From: JAFGRU01 sp963665915
Lineage (GTDB): Bacteria; Desulfobacterota; Desulfuromonadia; Desulfuromonadales; JAAYDE01
Length of the DNA: 64,000 nucleotides
Direction: 5' to 3'
Assembly: GCA_963665915.2 (NCBI GenBank)
Contig: CAXXSG010000010.1
Span: forward strand, 62,001-126,000
Shown: piece by piece, positions 35,005 to 44,119 of the stretch
Layout: every line of letters begins with the position of its first letter
How positions within the stretch are numbered: position 1 is the first letter of the stretch
Notes under the pieces: model-generated
The model's input: only the letters and a program-made list of their open reading frames with translations
Told to the model about the DNA's origin: nothing
The model's database searches: none
Translations under genes and position numbers: made by a program

Positions 35005-35769
35005 ATGCGCCGCTTTATTCTCCCTTCCGAAAAGCTTGAAGCCGAGGAGATTCCTCTGGAAGGCGATTTACTGCACCATTTTCAGAAGGTCCTCCGCCTG
35101 AACTCTGGAGAGAATATCCTTCTCCTGAATGGCTGTGGGCTTATCTGTCGGTGCCGGGTTGAGTTGGCAGGCCGGAACAGACTCAAGGCCGTTGTTCTTG
35201 AAAAATGGCGGGAGGAGGAATCTGTTTTTCCGGTCCATCTAATTCAGGCTCTTCCAAAAGCGGAGCGAATGGAATGGCTTATCCAAAAAGGCACCGAGTT
35301 AGGTATTAGTGAATTTTCGCCAGTAAATACGAAGCGAAGTATCCCTGTTCTTTCCGGTCAGCGCAAAGATAAACGCGTTCAGCGCTGGCGGCGCATCGCG
35401 GAAGAAGCTTCACGTCAGTCTGAGCGGCCGTATGTCCCTGTCGTGAATGAGCCAAGAGATCTGGCCGAAGTCCTTTTGAACTGCCGGGAGGAATATCGCC
35501 TGGTGTGCTGGGAAGAGGAAAGCCGCCCCTTGGGCGCTGCGCTTCCGGACTTATCCCCTTCCAGTGCGGCGGTTCTTGTCGGTCCTGAGGGCGGTTTTGG
35601 ACAAGAGGAGATCGAACTGGTTAAAAAGTGCGGTTTTCATTCGGTCAGCCTCGGACCGCGGATTCTTCGGACGGAGACTGCGGGCTTTACGATGGCTACG
35701 ATTTTACAGTATGTTTATGGGGATATGGGGAAGTCCGGCCCGCAGGGAATTAAAGGGAAAAGGATTTGA
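35005..35769 (+). CDS. rsmE: 16S rRNA (uracil-1498-N3) methyltransferase
   Basis: RsmE is a SPOUT-class knotted methyltransferase acting on the 30S subunit. The 254-residue protein has the N-terminal PUA-like part (LHHFQKVLRLNSGENILLLN), the KGTELGISEF motif, and the C-terminal knot VLVGPEGGFGQEEIELV with SLGPRILRTETA. Its ATG follows the prmA stop with no gap, a pairing common in bacteria. Confidence 0.95.
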   Translation: MRRFILPSEKLEAEEIPLEGDLLHHFQKVLRLNSGENILLLNGCGLICRCRVELAGRNRLKAVVLEKWREEESVFPVHLIQALPKAERMEWLIQKGTELGISEFSPVNTKRSIPVLSGQRKDKRVQRWRRIAEEASRQSERPYVPVVNEPRDLAEVLLNCREEYRLVCWEEESRPLGAALPDLSPSSAAVLVGPEGGFGQEEIELVKKCGFHSVSLGPRILRTETAGFTMATILQYVYGDMGKSGPQGIKGKRI

Positions 35770-35772
35770 TAT

Positions 35773-37278
35773 ATGAGATGCCCGGCATGTGGATATCACA
35801 GTTTTGAGCACATGGATCAGTGTAAAAAGTGTGGCCGCGATCTGAAAGAATTCAAAGCCAAGTATGGCTTTTTCGGGCGGTTTTTGTCCTCCGGCCAGGA
35901 CAAGGGCCTGGAAGAGTCTATCGCGGTTGAGGACACATGGGAGAATCTCACAGTTCAGGATCCAATTCCGTCGTCTGGTTCGGATTCTAAAGAGCTTGGG
36001 GACCACAAGGAGCCGGGGCAGGATTTTGAAGCGCCTGAAAAAGAGTCCACAGAAGAGGGGTTTGAAGACCGTCCTCTGTCCATTCAGGAAGAATCGGTGA
36101 TTGAGGAGAAGGTTAAGGAAGCCAGGGAAAATCTCATAGTTCAGGATCCAACTCCATCGGCCGGTTTGGCTTCTGAAGAGTATGGGGGCCACGAGCAACC
36201 GGAACAGGATTTTGAAGAGTCTGCAAAAGAGGGTTTTGAAGACCTTCCTTTGTCCATTCAAGAAGAGCCGGGGTTTGAGGACGAGGTTGAGGAGCCTTGG
36301 GAGAATTTTACCGCCCAGGATTCAGCTCCATCAACTGGGCCGCATTCGGGAGATTATGCGGACCACAAGCAGTTGGAACAAGATTTTGAAGCGCCTGAAA
36401 AAGAGTCCGCAGAGGAGGGCTTTGAAGACCTCCCTTTGTCCGTCCAAGAAGAACCGGTGACTGAGGATGAAGTTGAGGAAAAACCTTGTGACCTTTTTTT
36501 GCGGAGTGACGAACAGATAAGCCAGCCCGGTAAAACGGAAGCAGAAAAAGTCCTCGGTCTTCCCCGGGAAGATGAGAAGCTGACCAGTGGACCGGATGGC
36601 AGGGAAGAAGTTTCCAGGGTTGATGAAAACTTACCTCAGAAGCTTTCCGGCGAAGCGGCCAGGGATTTTGAAAAAGAGTTCTGGTCTTTTGAGGACAACG
36701 GTAAGGGCGAACAAAAGGAGCCGGATGTGGCTCCGGAAATCCCTTCACTTTTTATTGCAGAGCAGGAAAAGAAAGATGTCATAGAAGATAATCCGCCAGA
36801 GTCGGAGGTGGCCTCCCCGGTGGCAGAGATTGCTGACATGGAAAGTCAGATATTTCCACGCATTGGAGCCTGGCTGGCAGACTGTTCCATACTCAGTTTG
36901 ATCCTTCTGGCGTTTGTTGTGCTGGGAAAGATCGGACTTGACTCCCAGCCTCGGCAGGGCTTGTTTCCGACCCAGGCGGCATTGCTGGTTGATCTTTTAA
37001 TTCCTTACTTTTTTTTATTGTTCTCTCTCTGTTTCGGCTATTTTACCGTTTTTCATTTTCTGACCGGGCAAACGCCTGGGAAAATGTTGTTCAATATCCG
37101 GGTTGAAGATGAAAATGGTTTTCCTCTCCTTTTTTCCCAGGCATTCCTGAGGAGTGCCGGGGGGCTATTATCCTTCCTTCTGCTCGGCTTTGGCTATCTG
37201 ATGATTTTTTTCGACCACGATGGCAGGGGCTGGAATGATCGCATGGCGGGAACCCGTACTGTTCGGGTTGAGCCCTAG
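35773..37278 (+). CDS. Zinc-ribbon RDD membrane protein with acidic tandem repeats
   Basis: A 501-residue protein in three parts. A zinc ribbon opens the chain (C3, C6, C17, C20). Residues 55-236 are three acidic repeats of 62, 58 and 62 residues, each beginning WEN or REN and ending in GFED.PLSIQEE plus acidic residues; the DNA (about 35935-36480) is repetitive as well. The C-terminal 145 residues form an RDD domain with three or four membrane helices (PRIGAWLADCSILSLI, TGQTPGKMLFNIRV, DRMAGTRTVRV). RDD proteins are poorly understood; some are linked to ion or compound transport. It overlaps the prmA-rsmE unit closely (3-bp gap). Confidence 0.85.
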   Translation: MRCPACGYHSFEHMDQCKKCGRDLKEFKAKYGFFGRFLSSGQDKGLEESIAVEDTWENLTVQDPIPSSGSDSKELGDHKEPGQDFEAPEKESTEEGFEDRPLSIQEESVIEEKVKEARENLIVQDPTPSAGLASEEYGGHEQPEQDFEESAKEGFEDLPLSIQEEPGFEDEVEEPWENFTAQDSAPSTGPHSGDYADHKQLEQDFEAPEKESAEEGFEDLPLSVQEEPVTEDEVEEKPCDLFLRSDEQISQPGKTEAEKVLGLPREDEKLTSGPDGREEVSRVDENLPQKLSGEAARDFEKEFWSFEDNGKGEQKEPDVAPEIPSLFIAEQEKKDVIEDNPPESEVASPVAEIADMESQIFPRIGAWLADCSILSLILLAFVVLGKIGLDSQPRQGLFPTQAALLVDLLIPYFFLLFSLCFGYFTVFHFLTGQTPGKMLFNIRVEDENGFPLLFSQAFLRSAGGLLSFLLLGFGYLMIFFDHDGRGWNDRMAGTRTVRVEP

Positions 37279-37380
37279 AGGCTGCAAAACAAGCACGTTC
37301 GCTCTCATAATCAAAGAACCAAATTCAAGTTTTTCAACACCCTGTTGGTAAACCCTGGGATTTCTTTCAGGCCGTCGGAA

Positions 37381-39105
37381 TCATCCAAAATGTGACTTCA
37401 GTTTTTTGAAAGTCATATCAGCCGGTGCCGGGTGATCAAACAGAAAGCCCTGGATTTCATCGCAGTGGTGCCTTTTGAGAAATTCCACCTGGCTCGGGTT
37501 TTCAACCCCCTTCCCCAGGACCTTGACATTCAAGGTCTTTCCCATGTTGATGATGGCCTCCGTGATCGCCGCATCCTCCAAGTTATGGGGAACGCTCTGG
37601 ATGAAGGAGCGTTCTATTTTGAGGCGGTCTATTCCAAGCCTTTTGATATAGCGCAGGGATGAGTAAGTCAGGCCGAAATTATTAACGGCAATTTTTACCC
37701 CTTTACTTTTCAGTTGATACAGGATCCGGTAAGTTTCTTCCAAATTTTTCAGAAAGATTTGTTCATCAATTTCCAGTTCCAGAGCGGAAGGTGCAAAGTC
37801 GGTTTCCTGGAGAATACGCATGATCGTGTCCAGAATATTGGGGGTCTGGATCTGTTTGTCCGTGAGGTTCATGGACAGCAAAGGGGTTTTCCACCCGCAT
37901 TTTTCCCAGGATTTAATCTGGCTGCAAGCCTCGGTTAAAGCCCATTCCCCCAATGGGACCAAAAGCCCGCCATCTTCCAGCATAGAGATGATTTCGCTGG
38001 CTTGAATCACGCCTTTGGTTGGATGCATCCAGCGCAGGAGACCTTTAACGCCCTTGAGCTTTTTTGACTCTATTTCATAATAAGGCTGATAAAAAATAGT
38101 AAATTCCTTTTGCTGGAATCCCCTTCGGAGTTCACTTTCCAGCCTCATTTTTGCAATAGTTTTCGCGTTAAGTTCACTGGAAAAAAACTGAAAGTTATGC
38201 CTTCCTTTTTCTTTGGCATGATACATGGCCATGTCCGCGAAAGTGATCAGATTGTCTCCATTCAAAGCGTCGTCTGGATAGAGAGCGATGCCGATGCTGG
38301 CCGAAGGAAAAATGTCCTGCTCGGATAAATTGATTTTCAGGGGAATGACTTTCAGAAACTTGCGGGCAATGATAGAAGCATCTTCCGGTTGTTCCAGATC
38401 CGGTAGAAGGACCATGAACTCATCGCCCCCCAGCCTTGCGACGGTGTCCGATTCACGGACCACGCTTTTCAGACGCTGGGCGACCGTTTGCAGCAGTTGG
38501 TCTCCGGCAGTGTGTCCGAGAGTGTCATTGATAATTTTGAAGCGATCGAGGTCAAGAAACAGCAATGCTACCAGGCTGTTTTCCCTTTTGGCTTTGGCAA
38601 CGGCCTGATCGAGACGGTCCATGAACAAGACCCGATTGGGCAATCCCGTGAGGCTGTCATAATAGGCGAGATGGTGGATTTCGCTCTGAGCCTGTTTGAG
38701 TTCGGTAATGTCTTCATGAGCGAGTACAATATGTTTGCGGCTCATGCTCGGGAAAGAGGTCATCTTCCCCAGAAACCAGCGGGGCCCATCATGGAGAAGG
38801 GATGAAAATTCCAGGGAAAACTCCAGAAGCGCGTCTTTGCACAAAGCCTGAAAAGCCTGGCAGAAAGCTTCTGCCTCCGGATTCTCCTTCAGCAATCCCA
38901 TCTGGCAGGTATAAAGATAATTGTCGCCTTCCGCCAAACTGTGAGGGAGGGGAGGGTTGAGCTTTGAAAATTCTCTCCAGGCATTGTTGACGGCCAGAAC
39001 TTCTCCATTTTCGTCCAAAATCGCGATATGAGGAGAAAGAGAGTTGACGATACTGGCGCCAAGATCCCGCATTACAAGAGAGCAATAATCGGCCTTTTCA
39101 ATCAA
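37381..39105 (-). CDS. PAS-GGDEF-EAL protein; EAL domain looks inactive
   Basis: A 574-residue cytoplasmic c-di-GMP protein without membrane segments. A PAS-like sensor spans about residues 20-138. The GGDEF domain is intact (GGDEF at 226-230) and has an inhibitory I-site RESD at 217-220, so it should make c-di-GMP under feedback. The EAL domain has lost key residues: VKGLLRW at 353-359 in place of EALLRW, and VNNFGLTYSSL (N475, N476) in place of DDFGTGYSSL, although K496 is kept. It likely binds rather than degrades c-di-GMP, or only shapes the protein. It converges on the RDD gene. Confidence 0.92.
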   Translation of the reverse strand: MIEKADYCSLVMRDLGASIVNSLSPHIAILDENGEVLAVNNAWREFSKLNPPLPHSLAEGDNYLYTCQMGLLKENPEAEAFCQAFQALCKDALLEFSLEFSSLLHDGPRWFLGKMTSFPSMSRKHIVLAHEDITELKQAQSEIHHLAYYDSLTGLPNRVLFMDRLDQAVAKAKRENSLVALLFLDLDRFKIINDTLGHTAGDQLLQTVAQRLKSVVRESDTVARLGGDEFMVLLPDLEQPEDASIIARKFLKVIPLKINLSEQDIFPSASIGIALYPDDALNGDNLITFADMAMYHAKEKGRHNFQFFSSELNAKTIAKMRLESELRRGFQQKEFTIFYQPYYEIESKKLKGVKGLLRWMHPTKGVIQASEIISMLEDGGLLVPLGEWALTEACSQIKSWEKCGWKTPLLSMNLTDKQIQTPNILDTIMRILQETDFAPSALELEIDEQIFLKNLEETYRILYQLKSKGVKIAVNNFGLTYSSLRYIKRLGIDRLKIERSFIQSVPHNLEDAAITEAIINMGKTLNVKVLGKGVENPSQVEFLKRHHCDEIQGFLFDHPAPADMTFKKLKSHFG

Positions 39106-39454
39106 TGTGGACCGACCCTTTTCTCCAAGGGTTTTTCACTTGGATATTATTAATTCGGGTGGAAAATTCTGAGGTCTGCCCGGAATATTAATATTGCCAA
39201 TGGAGATGGATTCTTTTGGTTTAAGGAGGAAATCCTTTTGTCTCCACAAAAAAATAATTGTGGCTAACCAAAAAAAGAAGGGGTCGGCTGTCAACTGAAT
39301 AAAACCTTCTAATAAACAAATCTAGCACTTTTAAAATATTTTGCAAAAATTATCATAATTTTAAGCTCTTATCAGTTGTTTGTCAGCAAAGTCGCCGGTG
39401 GCGAAATGTTTTTTTCAGGGAAGAGGGTCAAAAGATTTGCGGCAAACTAATCCG
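39106..39454. other. 349-bp AT-rich spacer
   Basis: Lies between the 3' end of the transporter gene and the 5' end of the GGDEF-EAL gene. No coding frame, clear promoter, terminator or known RNA was found. Confidence 0.4.
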
Positions 39455-41221
39455 TTAAAAAGGGAAAACCAGGGGAATGATGAGAACGGCGATCACCCAT
39501 ATCAAAATATTCAAGGGTGTGCCGACTTTCATGTAGTCGAAAAATTTATAACCTCCGGGACCCATCACCAGTGCGTTGGTCTGATGACTGATCGGGGTCA
39601 TGAAGCAGGAAGATGCGGCGATTGCAACAGCAATGAAAAAGGGTTTCGGGCTGACCTGCAGGCTCATGGCGGTGTTGAATGCTATGGGGGCGACGAGGAC
39701 AGCAGCTGCCGCATGACTCATGACTTCCGTCAGGCAGAAAGTGATAAAGAAAACGGCTGCCAGCACACACCATGGGCCCATGGGGCCTACCTTCCCGATA
39801 ATAAAATCGGCGATCAGCTTGGCGGCCCCGCTTTTTTCCATTGCCAGCCCCAGCGGAAGTGTTCCGGCGATGAGAATGATAATGGACCAGTCGATACTTT
39901 CATAAGCTTCCTGGGGAGTGGTGCAGCCGGTGAGGATCATTGAAAGGGCTCCAAAGGTTGCGGCGAGCATGATGGGAAAAAGCCCCAAGCCCGCCACCAG
40001 AACCACCATGAGCAGAATGCCGATGGCGAGAGGGGCCTTTTGCGGATTGAAGGAGGTCTGCTTCACGCCTCCCATGAGAAGAAATCCATGTTCCAGACCC
40101 AGGTGGCGGACCTTTTCCTCAGCCCCCTGCAGGAGTAGAACATCACCGAATTTGAGGGGGACATGATCTACCTTTTTGACGACCGGTTCCCCGCTCCGCC
40201 AGAGAGCCAGAACCGTCAGACCGTGGACATCCGCGAAGCGAATTTCACGAAGAGTTTTCCCGGCCAGATTACTCGTCGGGGTGAGGGACGCTTCCACCAC
40301 GGCAATATCTTTATCAGTGAAAGGGGGCAGCGGGTTGTCTCTTTCAGGAATAAGCTGCAGCCCTTTCTTTTTGCGGACATGGAGGATGCTTTTGGGTTCT
40401 CCCGCCAGAAACAGGATGTCCCCTTCGTGCAATTTCTGGTTTCTTCGGGGCTGGGGTATTGTCAGCTCTCCCCGCATGATGGCCCTGACTCTCAGGTTGA
40501 AGTCCTCAAGCCCGGCATGCGCAAGGGTTACTCCGGCCAGGGGAGAGCCTTTTTCCACTTCCACTTCCGCGGTAAACTCCTTGACTTGGTAAGCCTCGGT
40601 AAGAGTACCTGATTTTCGAGTGGGCAGAAACCGATAGCCGATAAAGGCCATATAAAGAATTCCGGTCAAGAGGACGACGATGCCGACCGGAGTAAAATCG
40701 AACATGCTCAGATTTTCTCCCGTGTACTGCTGGAGGAGTTCATTCATGAGGATATTGGGCGGTGTCCCGATGAGGGTGCAGACCCCCCCCAGGAGGGAGC
40801 CGAAAGCAAGTGGCATGAGAAGTTTGGAGGGCGGTAAGTTCGCTTTTTTGGCCATGGAAACCACGACAGGCAACAAAATAGCTGTGGCACCGATGTTGTT
40901 GATGAAAGCGGAAAAAAGGGCTACGACCCCCATGATGGCAACGATGAGGCGTCGCTCGCTGTTACCGGTTAAGGTCAGAATCTTCTCCCCAAGATGCTGT
41001 ACCGCCCCGGTATTGGAAATGCTCATACTGATGATAAACATGGCGGCAACCGTAATGACCGCCGGGTTGCTGAATCCCGAAAAGGCTTCTTCAACCGACA
41101 CAAGGCCGGTAAATCCAAGCGCCAGAAGAACCATCAGGCTTACCATATCCATGCGGATCCATTCCGTGGCGAACAGAATGACGGCTACCGCGAGAATTAT
41201 GAGGGTAAGAGCAATGTCCAC
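39455..41221 (-). CDS. SLC13/DASS-type transporter with two TrkA-C domains
   Basis: A 588-residue inner-membrane protein of the citrate/sulfate/phosphate transporter superfamily. Two sets of membrane helices (residues about 1-190 and 390-588) flank two soluble RCK_C/TrkA-C domains (about 200-375) of the type found in putative sulfate or sodium-coupled anion permeases. Sequence features include FINNIGATAILLPVV and GTPPNILMNELL in the first half, and SHAAAAVLVAPIAF and SHQTNALVMGPGGY in the second, the paired SNT-like substrate motifs. The start is GTG at 41221 with GGAGG five bases upstream; an in-frame TTG at 41233 overlaps the ribosome site. The substrate is unknown. Confidence 0.88.
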   Translation of the reverse strand: MDIALTLIILAVAVILFATEWIRMDMVSLMVLLALGFTGLVSVEEAFSGFSNPAVITVAAMFIISMSISNTGAVQHLGEKILTLTGNSERRLIVAIMGVVALFSAFINNIGATAILLPVVVSMAKKANLPPSKLLMPLAFGSLLGGVCTLIGTPPNILMNELLQQYTGENLSMFDFTPVGIVVLLTGILYMAFIGYRFLPTRKSGTLTEAYQVKEFTAEVEVEKGSPLAGVTLAHAGLEDFNLRVRAIMRGELTIPQPRRNQKLHEGDILFLAGEPKSILHVRKKKGLQLIPERDNPLPPFTDKDIAVVEASLTPTSNLAGKTLREIRFADVHGLTVLALWRSGEPVVKKVDHVPLKFGDVLLLQGAEEKVRHLGLEHGFLLMGGVKQTSFNPQKAPLAIGILLMVVLVAGLGLFPIMLAATFGALSMILTGCTTPQEAYESIDWSIIILIAGTLPLGLAMEKSGAAKLIADFIIGKVGPMGPWCVLAAVFFITFCLTEVMSHAAAAVLVAPIAFNTAMSLQVSPKPFFIAVAIAASSCFMTPISHQTNALVMGPGGYKFFDYMKVGTPLNILIWVIAVLIIPLVFPF

Positions 41222-41304
41222 GTCTTCCTCCAAATGAATACGGGAATAGTTTCCTTGTCAGATTTTAATCCAAGGAGCGTGGATGGCAAGCTAAAAGGAA
41301 ATAT

Positions 41305-41940
41305 TTATAGGCTAGAAAGGCGTGCGATAAATTGTCGGGATTTTTCCCGGGCGTCGGCAAAGCCGAGAATGGCGGAAATCAAAGCGACTCCGGACGCTCC
41401 TGAAGCCATAACCTTGTCAATCCGCTCCAGGTTGATGCCGCCAAGGGCAAGAATCGGGATTTGGGTTTGGGAACAGACTTCCCCGAGTTTCCGGATGCCG
41501 ACCGGGGGGCCGAAGGCAGCCTTCGAGCGGGTAAAGTAGACAGGGCCAAAGGTCACGAAGTCGGCCTCCGCTTCCTGGGCCTGAAGTATTTCATCGAGGC
41601 AATGGGTGGAAACGCCGATCCATTTTTCCGGGCCGAGAATTTTACGGACGACGGCCGCAGGAAGAGAGCTTGTGGTGAGGTGGACGCCGTCGGCGTCACA
41701 GGCCAGGGCGACATCGGTCCGATCATTGATAAAGAGCTTGGCACCATACTCACGGGTGAGGTTGCGAAGTTCCATGGCCAGGGGCAAAAGCGCTTTGGGC
41801 GCAAGATCTTTCTCGCGCAGTTGGATACTTTTTATGCCGCCGTTCAATGCCTCCCGGACAGCGTCCTGGAGAGTGCGCCCGGGAGGAAGAACATTGCGGT
41901 CGGTAATAAGATAGAGGGTAAAATCCAGAGCACGGGTCAT
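41305..41940 (-). CDS. thiE: Thiamine-phosphate synthase
   Basis: ThiE couples the thiazole phosphate with HMP pyrophosphate to give thiamin phosphate. The 211-residue TIM barrel includes LYLITDRN, IQLREKDL, LFINDRTDVALACDADGVHL and the C-terminal LGGINLERI/GVALISAIL phosphate site. ATG 41940 starts directly before the conserved first strand; the open frame runs on into thiH, which argues against the longer form. It is the last gene of the thi operon; no strong ribosome site is present, so coupling to thiH is likely. Confidence 0.94.
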   Translation of the reverse strand: MTRALDFTLYLITDRNVLPPGRTLQDAVREALNGGIKSIQLREKDLAPKALLPLAMELRNLTREYGAKLFINDRTDVALACDADGVHLTTSSLPAAVVRKILGPEKWIGVSTHCLDEILQAQEAEADFVTFGPVYFTRSKAAFGPPVGIRKLGEVCSQTQIPILALGGINLERIDKVMASGASGVALISAILGFADAREKSRQFIARLSSL

Positions 41941-41950
41941 ACGGAAAATC

Positions 41951-43072
41951 TCAAGAGGCCCTTTCAAGGAAAGCTGGATCCCAGTCTTTCCACACGGCCT
42001 CATAGCCTTTGGCGCGGATTATCCGGCTGATCTCTTTCGGCGAGCGGTCGTCGTCGATGCTGAACTGACCGGTACTTTCGTCCTCATGTGCATAACCGCC
42101 GGGGGCTGTGCAGGAGCCGGCGCTCATCTGGGTAACGCCCAGTGGAAGGAGGTTATCCCGGAATTCAGCGCTTTCGCGAGTGGACAGAACCAGGCCTGCA
42201 TCGGGAATCAGGAGGCGGGACGCACAGATCCCCTGGACCATCTGCTGGTCGGTTACGTTGTATAAGGGCGCAAAACCGCCATCGGCAGGCCGGATGCGGG
42301 GGAAGGATACCGAGACCTGAGTCCGCCAGTAGTGGCGTGCCAGATAAAGGGCATGTAGGGCTGTGAAATAGGTTTCTGTGTAGAAATTACCCAGGCCAAG
42401 AAGGGCGCCAATGCCGATTTTTCGTAAACCGGCTTCACCGCCGCGCTCCGGGGTCTCGATGCGCCATTTGTAGTCGCGTTTCTGCCCGAAAGGGTGGAGC
42501 TTTTCGTAAAGTACCGGATCGTAGGTTTCCTGGTATACGGTCAGCCCGTCGACGCCGGCTTCGACCATCTGTTTGTAGCCGGCCGTATCCATCGGATAGA
42601 CCTCGATGCTGATGGAGCCGAAGAGGTGCTTGATTTTTTTCACCGCATCGACAAGATAGTCATTGCCGATGAGCGTAGGGGCTTCCCCTGTCAGCAGCAG
42701 CACATGACGGAACTCATGCTTGTTCAGGGTCTGAGCGTCCTTCTCGATCTCTTCCAGGGACAATGTTTTCCGGTCAATTTGATTGCAGGCGTTGAAGCCG
42801 CAATAAACACATCCGTTGGTGCACTCATTGGACAGATAGATAGGCACGTACATCAGGATGTTGTTGCCGAAGCGTTGCTTCGTAATTGCGTGGGCGCGAA
42901 CGGCCATGGGCTCCAGATATTTCTCAGCGGCCGGTGAAATCAGCGCTTGAAAGCCATCCATGCTTAATCGGTCCGAGTGGAGAGCTTCCTCCACGTCAGA
43001 AGGTTTTTTATCCAGGATCTGATCCAGAACTTCCTTTTGGTCATATTGATTGATTTCGTCAAAAAAGGTCAT
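41951..43072 (-). CDS. thiH: 2-iminoacetate synthase (ThiH)
   Basis: Radical SAM enzyme cleaving tyrosine to dehydroglycine (2-iminoacetate) for the thiazole ring; it is used by anaerobes where ThiO would need oxygen. The 373-residue protein has the cluster motif CTNGCVYCGF near residue 85, followed by the family VYQETYDPVLYEKLHPFG segment and a C-terminal MSAGSCTAPGGY. It overlaps thiG by 4 bp (ATGA), so the two are coupled. Confidence 0.96.
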   Translation of the reverse strand: MTFFDEINQYDQKEVLDQILDKKPSDVEEALHSDRLSMDGFQALISPAAEKYLEPMAVRAHAITKQRFGNNILMYVPIYLSNECTNGCVYCGFNACNQIDRKTLSLEEIEKDAQTLNKHEFRHVLLLTGEAPTLIGNDYLVDAVKKIKHLFGSISIEVYPMDTAGYKQMVEAGVDGLTVYQETYDPVLYEKLHPFGQKRDYKWRIETPERGGEAGLRKIGIGALLGLGNFYTETYFTALHALYLARHYWRTQVSVSFPRIRPADGGFAPLYNVTDQQMVQGICASRLLIPDAGLVLSTRESAEFRDNLLPLGVTQMSAGSCTAPGGYAHEDESTGQFSIDDDRSPKEISRIIRAKGYEAVWKDWDPAFLERAS

Positions 43073-43845
43073 TTTACTTCCCTCAAAAATCCGGTTAAGG
43101 GGCTGGATGCTTCAGCCATCGTCCGTTTTTTGCCCAGGCCGGCGAGAAACGCTTCACGACCGGCTTCCACACCCTTTTTGAAGGCGGCAGCCATCATTCT
43201 CGGGTTGGGAGAGACGGCCAGGGCGGTATTCACGAGAACGGCATCCGCCCCCATTTCCATGGCTTCCGCTGCGTGGGAAGGGGCTCCGAGGCCCGCATCT
43301 ACAACAACAGGAACTTGCGCCTGTTCGATGATGATGGAGATGTTGTCGCGGGTTTTGACGCCCTTGTTGGTGCCGATAGGGGCTCCTAAAGGCATAACCG
43401 TGGCGCAGCCGATTTCCTGAAGATGTTTAGCCAGGATCGGGTCGGCATTGATGTAAGGAAGAACCGTGAACCCGTCTTTGACCAGGATTTTTGCTGCCTT
43501 GTAGGTTTCGAGGGGGTCCGGAAGCAGATAATAGGGATCCGGGGTTACTTCCAGCTTGATCCAGGGTTCACATCCCGCGGCTCTGGCCAGGCGAGCCAGC
43601 CGAACCGCCTCTTCGCAATCGCGGGCGCCGCTGGTGTTGGGCAGCAGTAAGAACCTGTCGCGGTCGATGTGCCTGAGCATATAGTCTTCCGGATTGTCAA
43701 TATCCACACGGCGCAGAGCAACGGTTACAATGTCGCTCCCGGAAGCCTCCATGGCGTCGAGCATGGCCTGGTTGGAGGAAAATTTTCCGGTTCCGACCAT
43801 GAGCCTCGATTTGAAACGGCGATTGGCGATAATTAATTCATCCAT
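43069..43845 (-). CDS. thiG: Thiazole synthase
   Basis: ThiG builds thiazole phosphate from deoxyxylulose phosphate, dehydroglycine and ThiS thiocarboxylate. The 258-residue barrel has the N-terminal LMVGTGKFSSNQAM segment, LLPNTSGARDCEEAVRLARL, and VVDAGLGAPSHAAEAMEMGA, all typical. It sits between thiS and thiH. Confidence 0.97.
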   Translation of the reverse strand: MDELIIANRRFKSRLMVGTGKFSSNQAMLDAMEASGSDIVTVALRRVDIDNPEDYMLRHIDRDRFLLLPNTSGARDCEEAVRLARLARAAGCEPWIKLEVTPDPYYLLPDPLETYKAAKILVKDGFTVLPYINADPILAKHLQEIGCATVMPLGAPIGTNKGVKTRDNISIIIEQAQVPVVVDAGLGAPSHAAEAMEMGADAVLVNTALAVSPNPRMMAAAFKKGVEAGREAFLAGLGKKRTMAEASSPLTGFLREVK

Positions 43846-43902
43846 TGTATGTCTCCTGATGCTCCTGAAGAGCTGTTAATTGGTTTTGAAAATAAAAATT
43901 AT

Positions 43903-44103
43903 TCAGCCGCCGCCGACAAAATGAATGACTTCCACCTTGTCTCCAGCCTTTAAATTTGTGCCGGGGAAAGCGGTTTTGGTAACGACTTCCTGATTGAGTT
44001 CCACGGCGACATGGGCTGTCTCCAACTTGAGGAAATTCAACAGCCCCTCAAGGGTTATGGCATCCGAAATGTCCTTTGGCTTGCCGTTTAAAAAAATCTC
44101 CAT
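43903..44103 (-). CDS. thiS: Sulfur carrier protein ThiS
   Basis: A 66-residue ubiquitin-fold protein ending in the Gly-Gly tail (VIHFVGGG) that is adenylated by ThiF and thiocarboxylated. It begins MEIFLNGKPKDISDAITLEG, standard for the family. It lies 16 bp after thiF and 57 bp before thiG. Confidence 0.95.
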   Translation of the reverse strand: MEIFLNGKPKDISDAITLEGLLNFLKLETAHVAVELNQEVVTKTAFPGTNLKAGDKVEVIHFVGGG

Positions 44104-44119
44104 GGGTAGTTCTCCTTTT

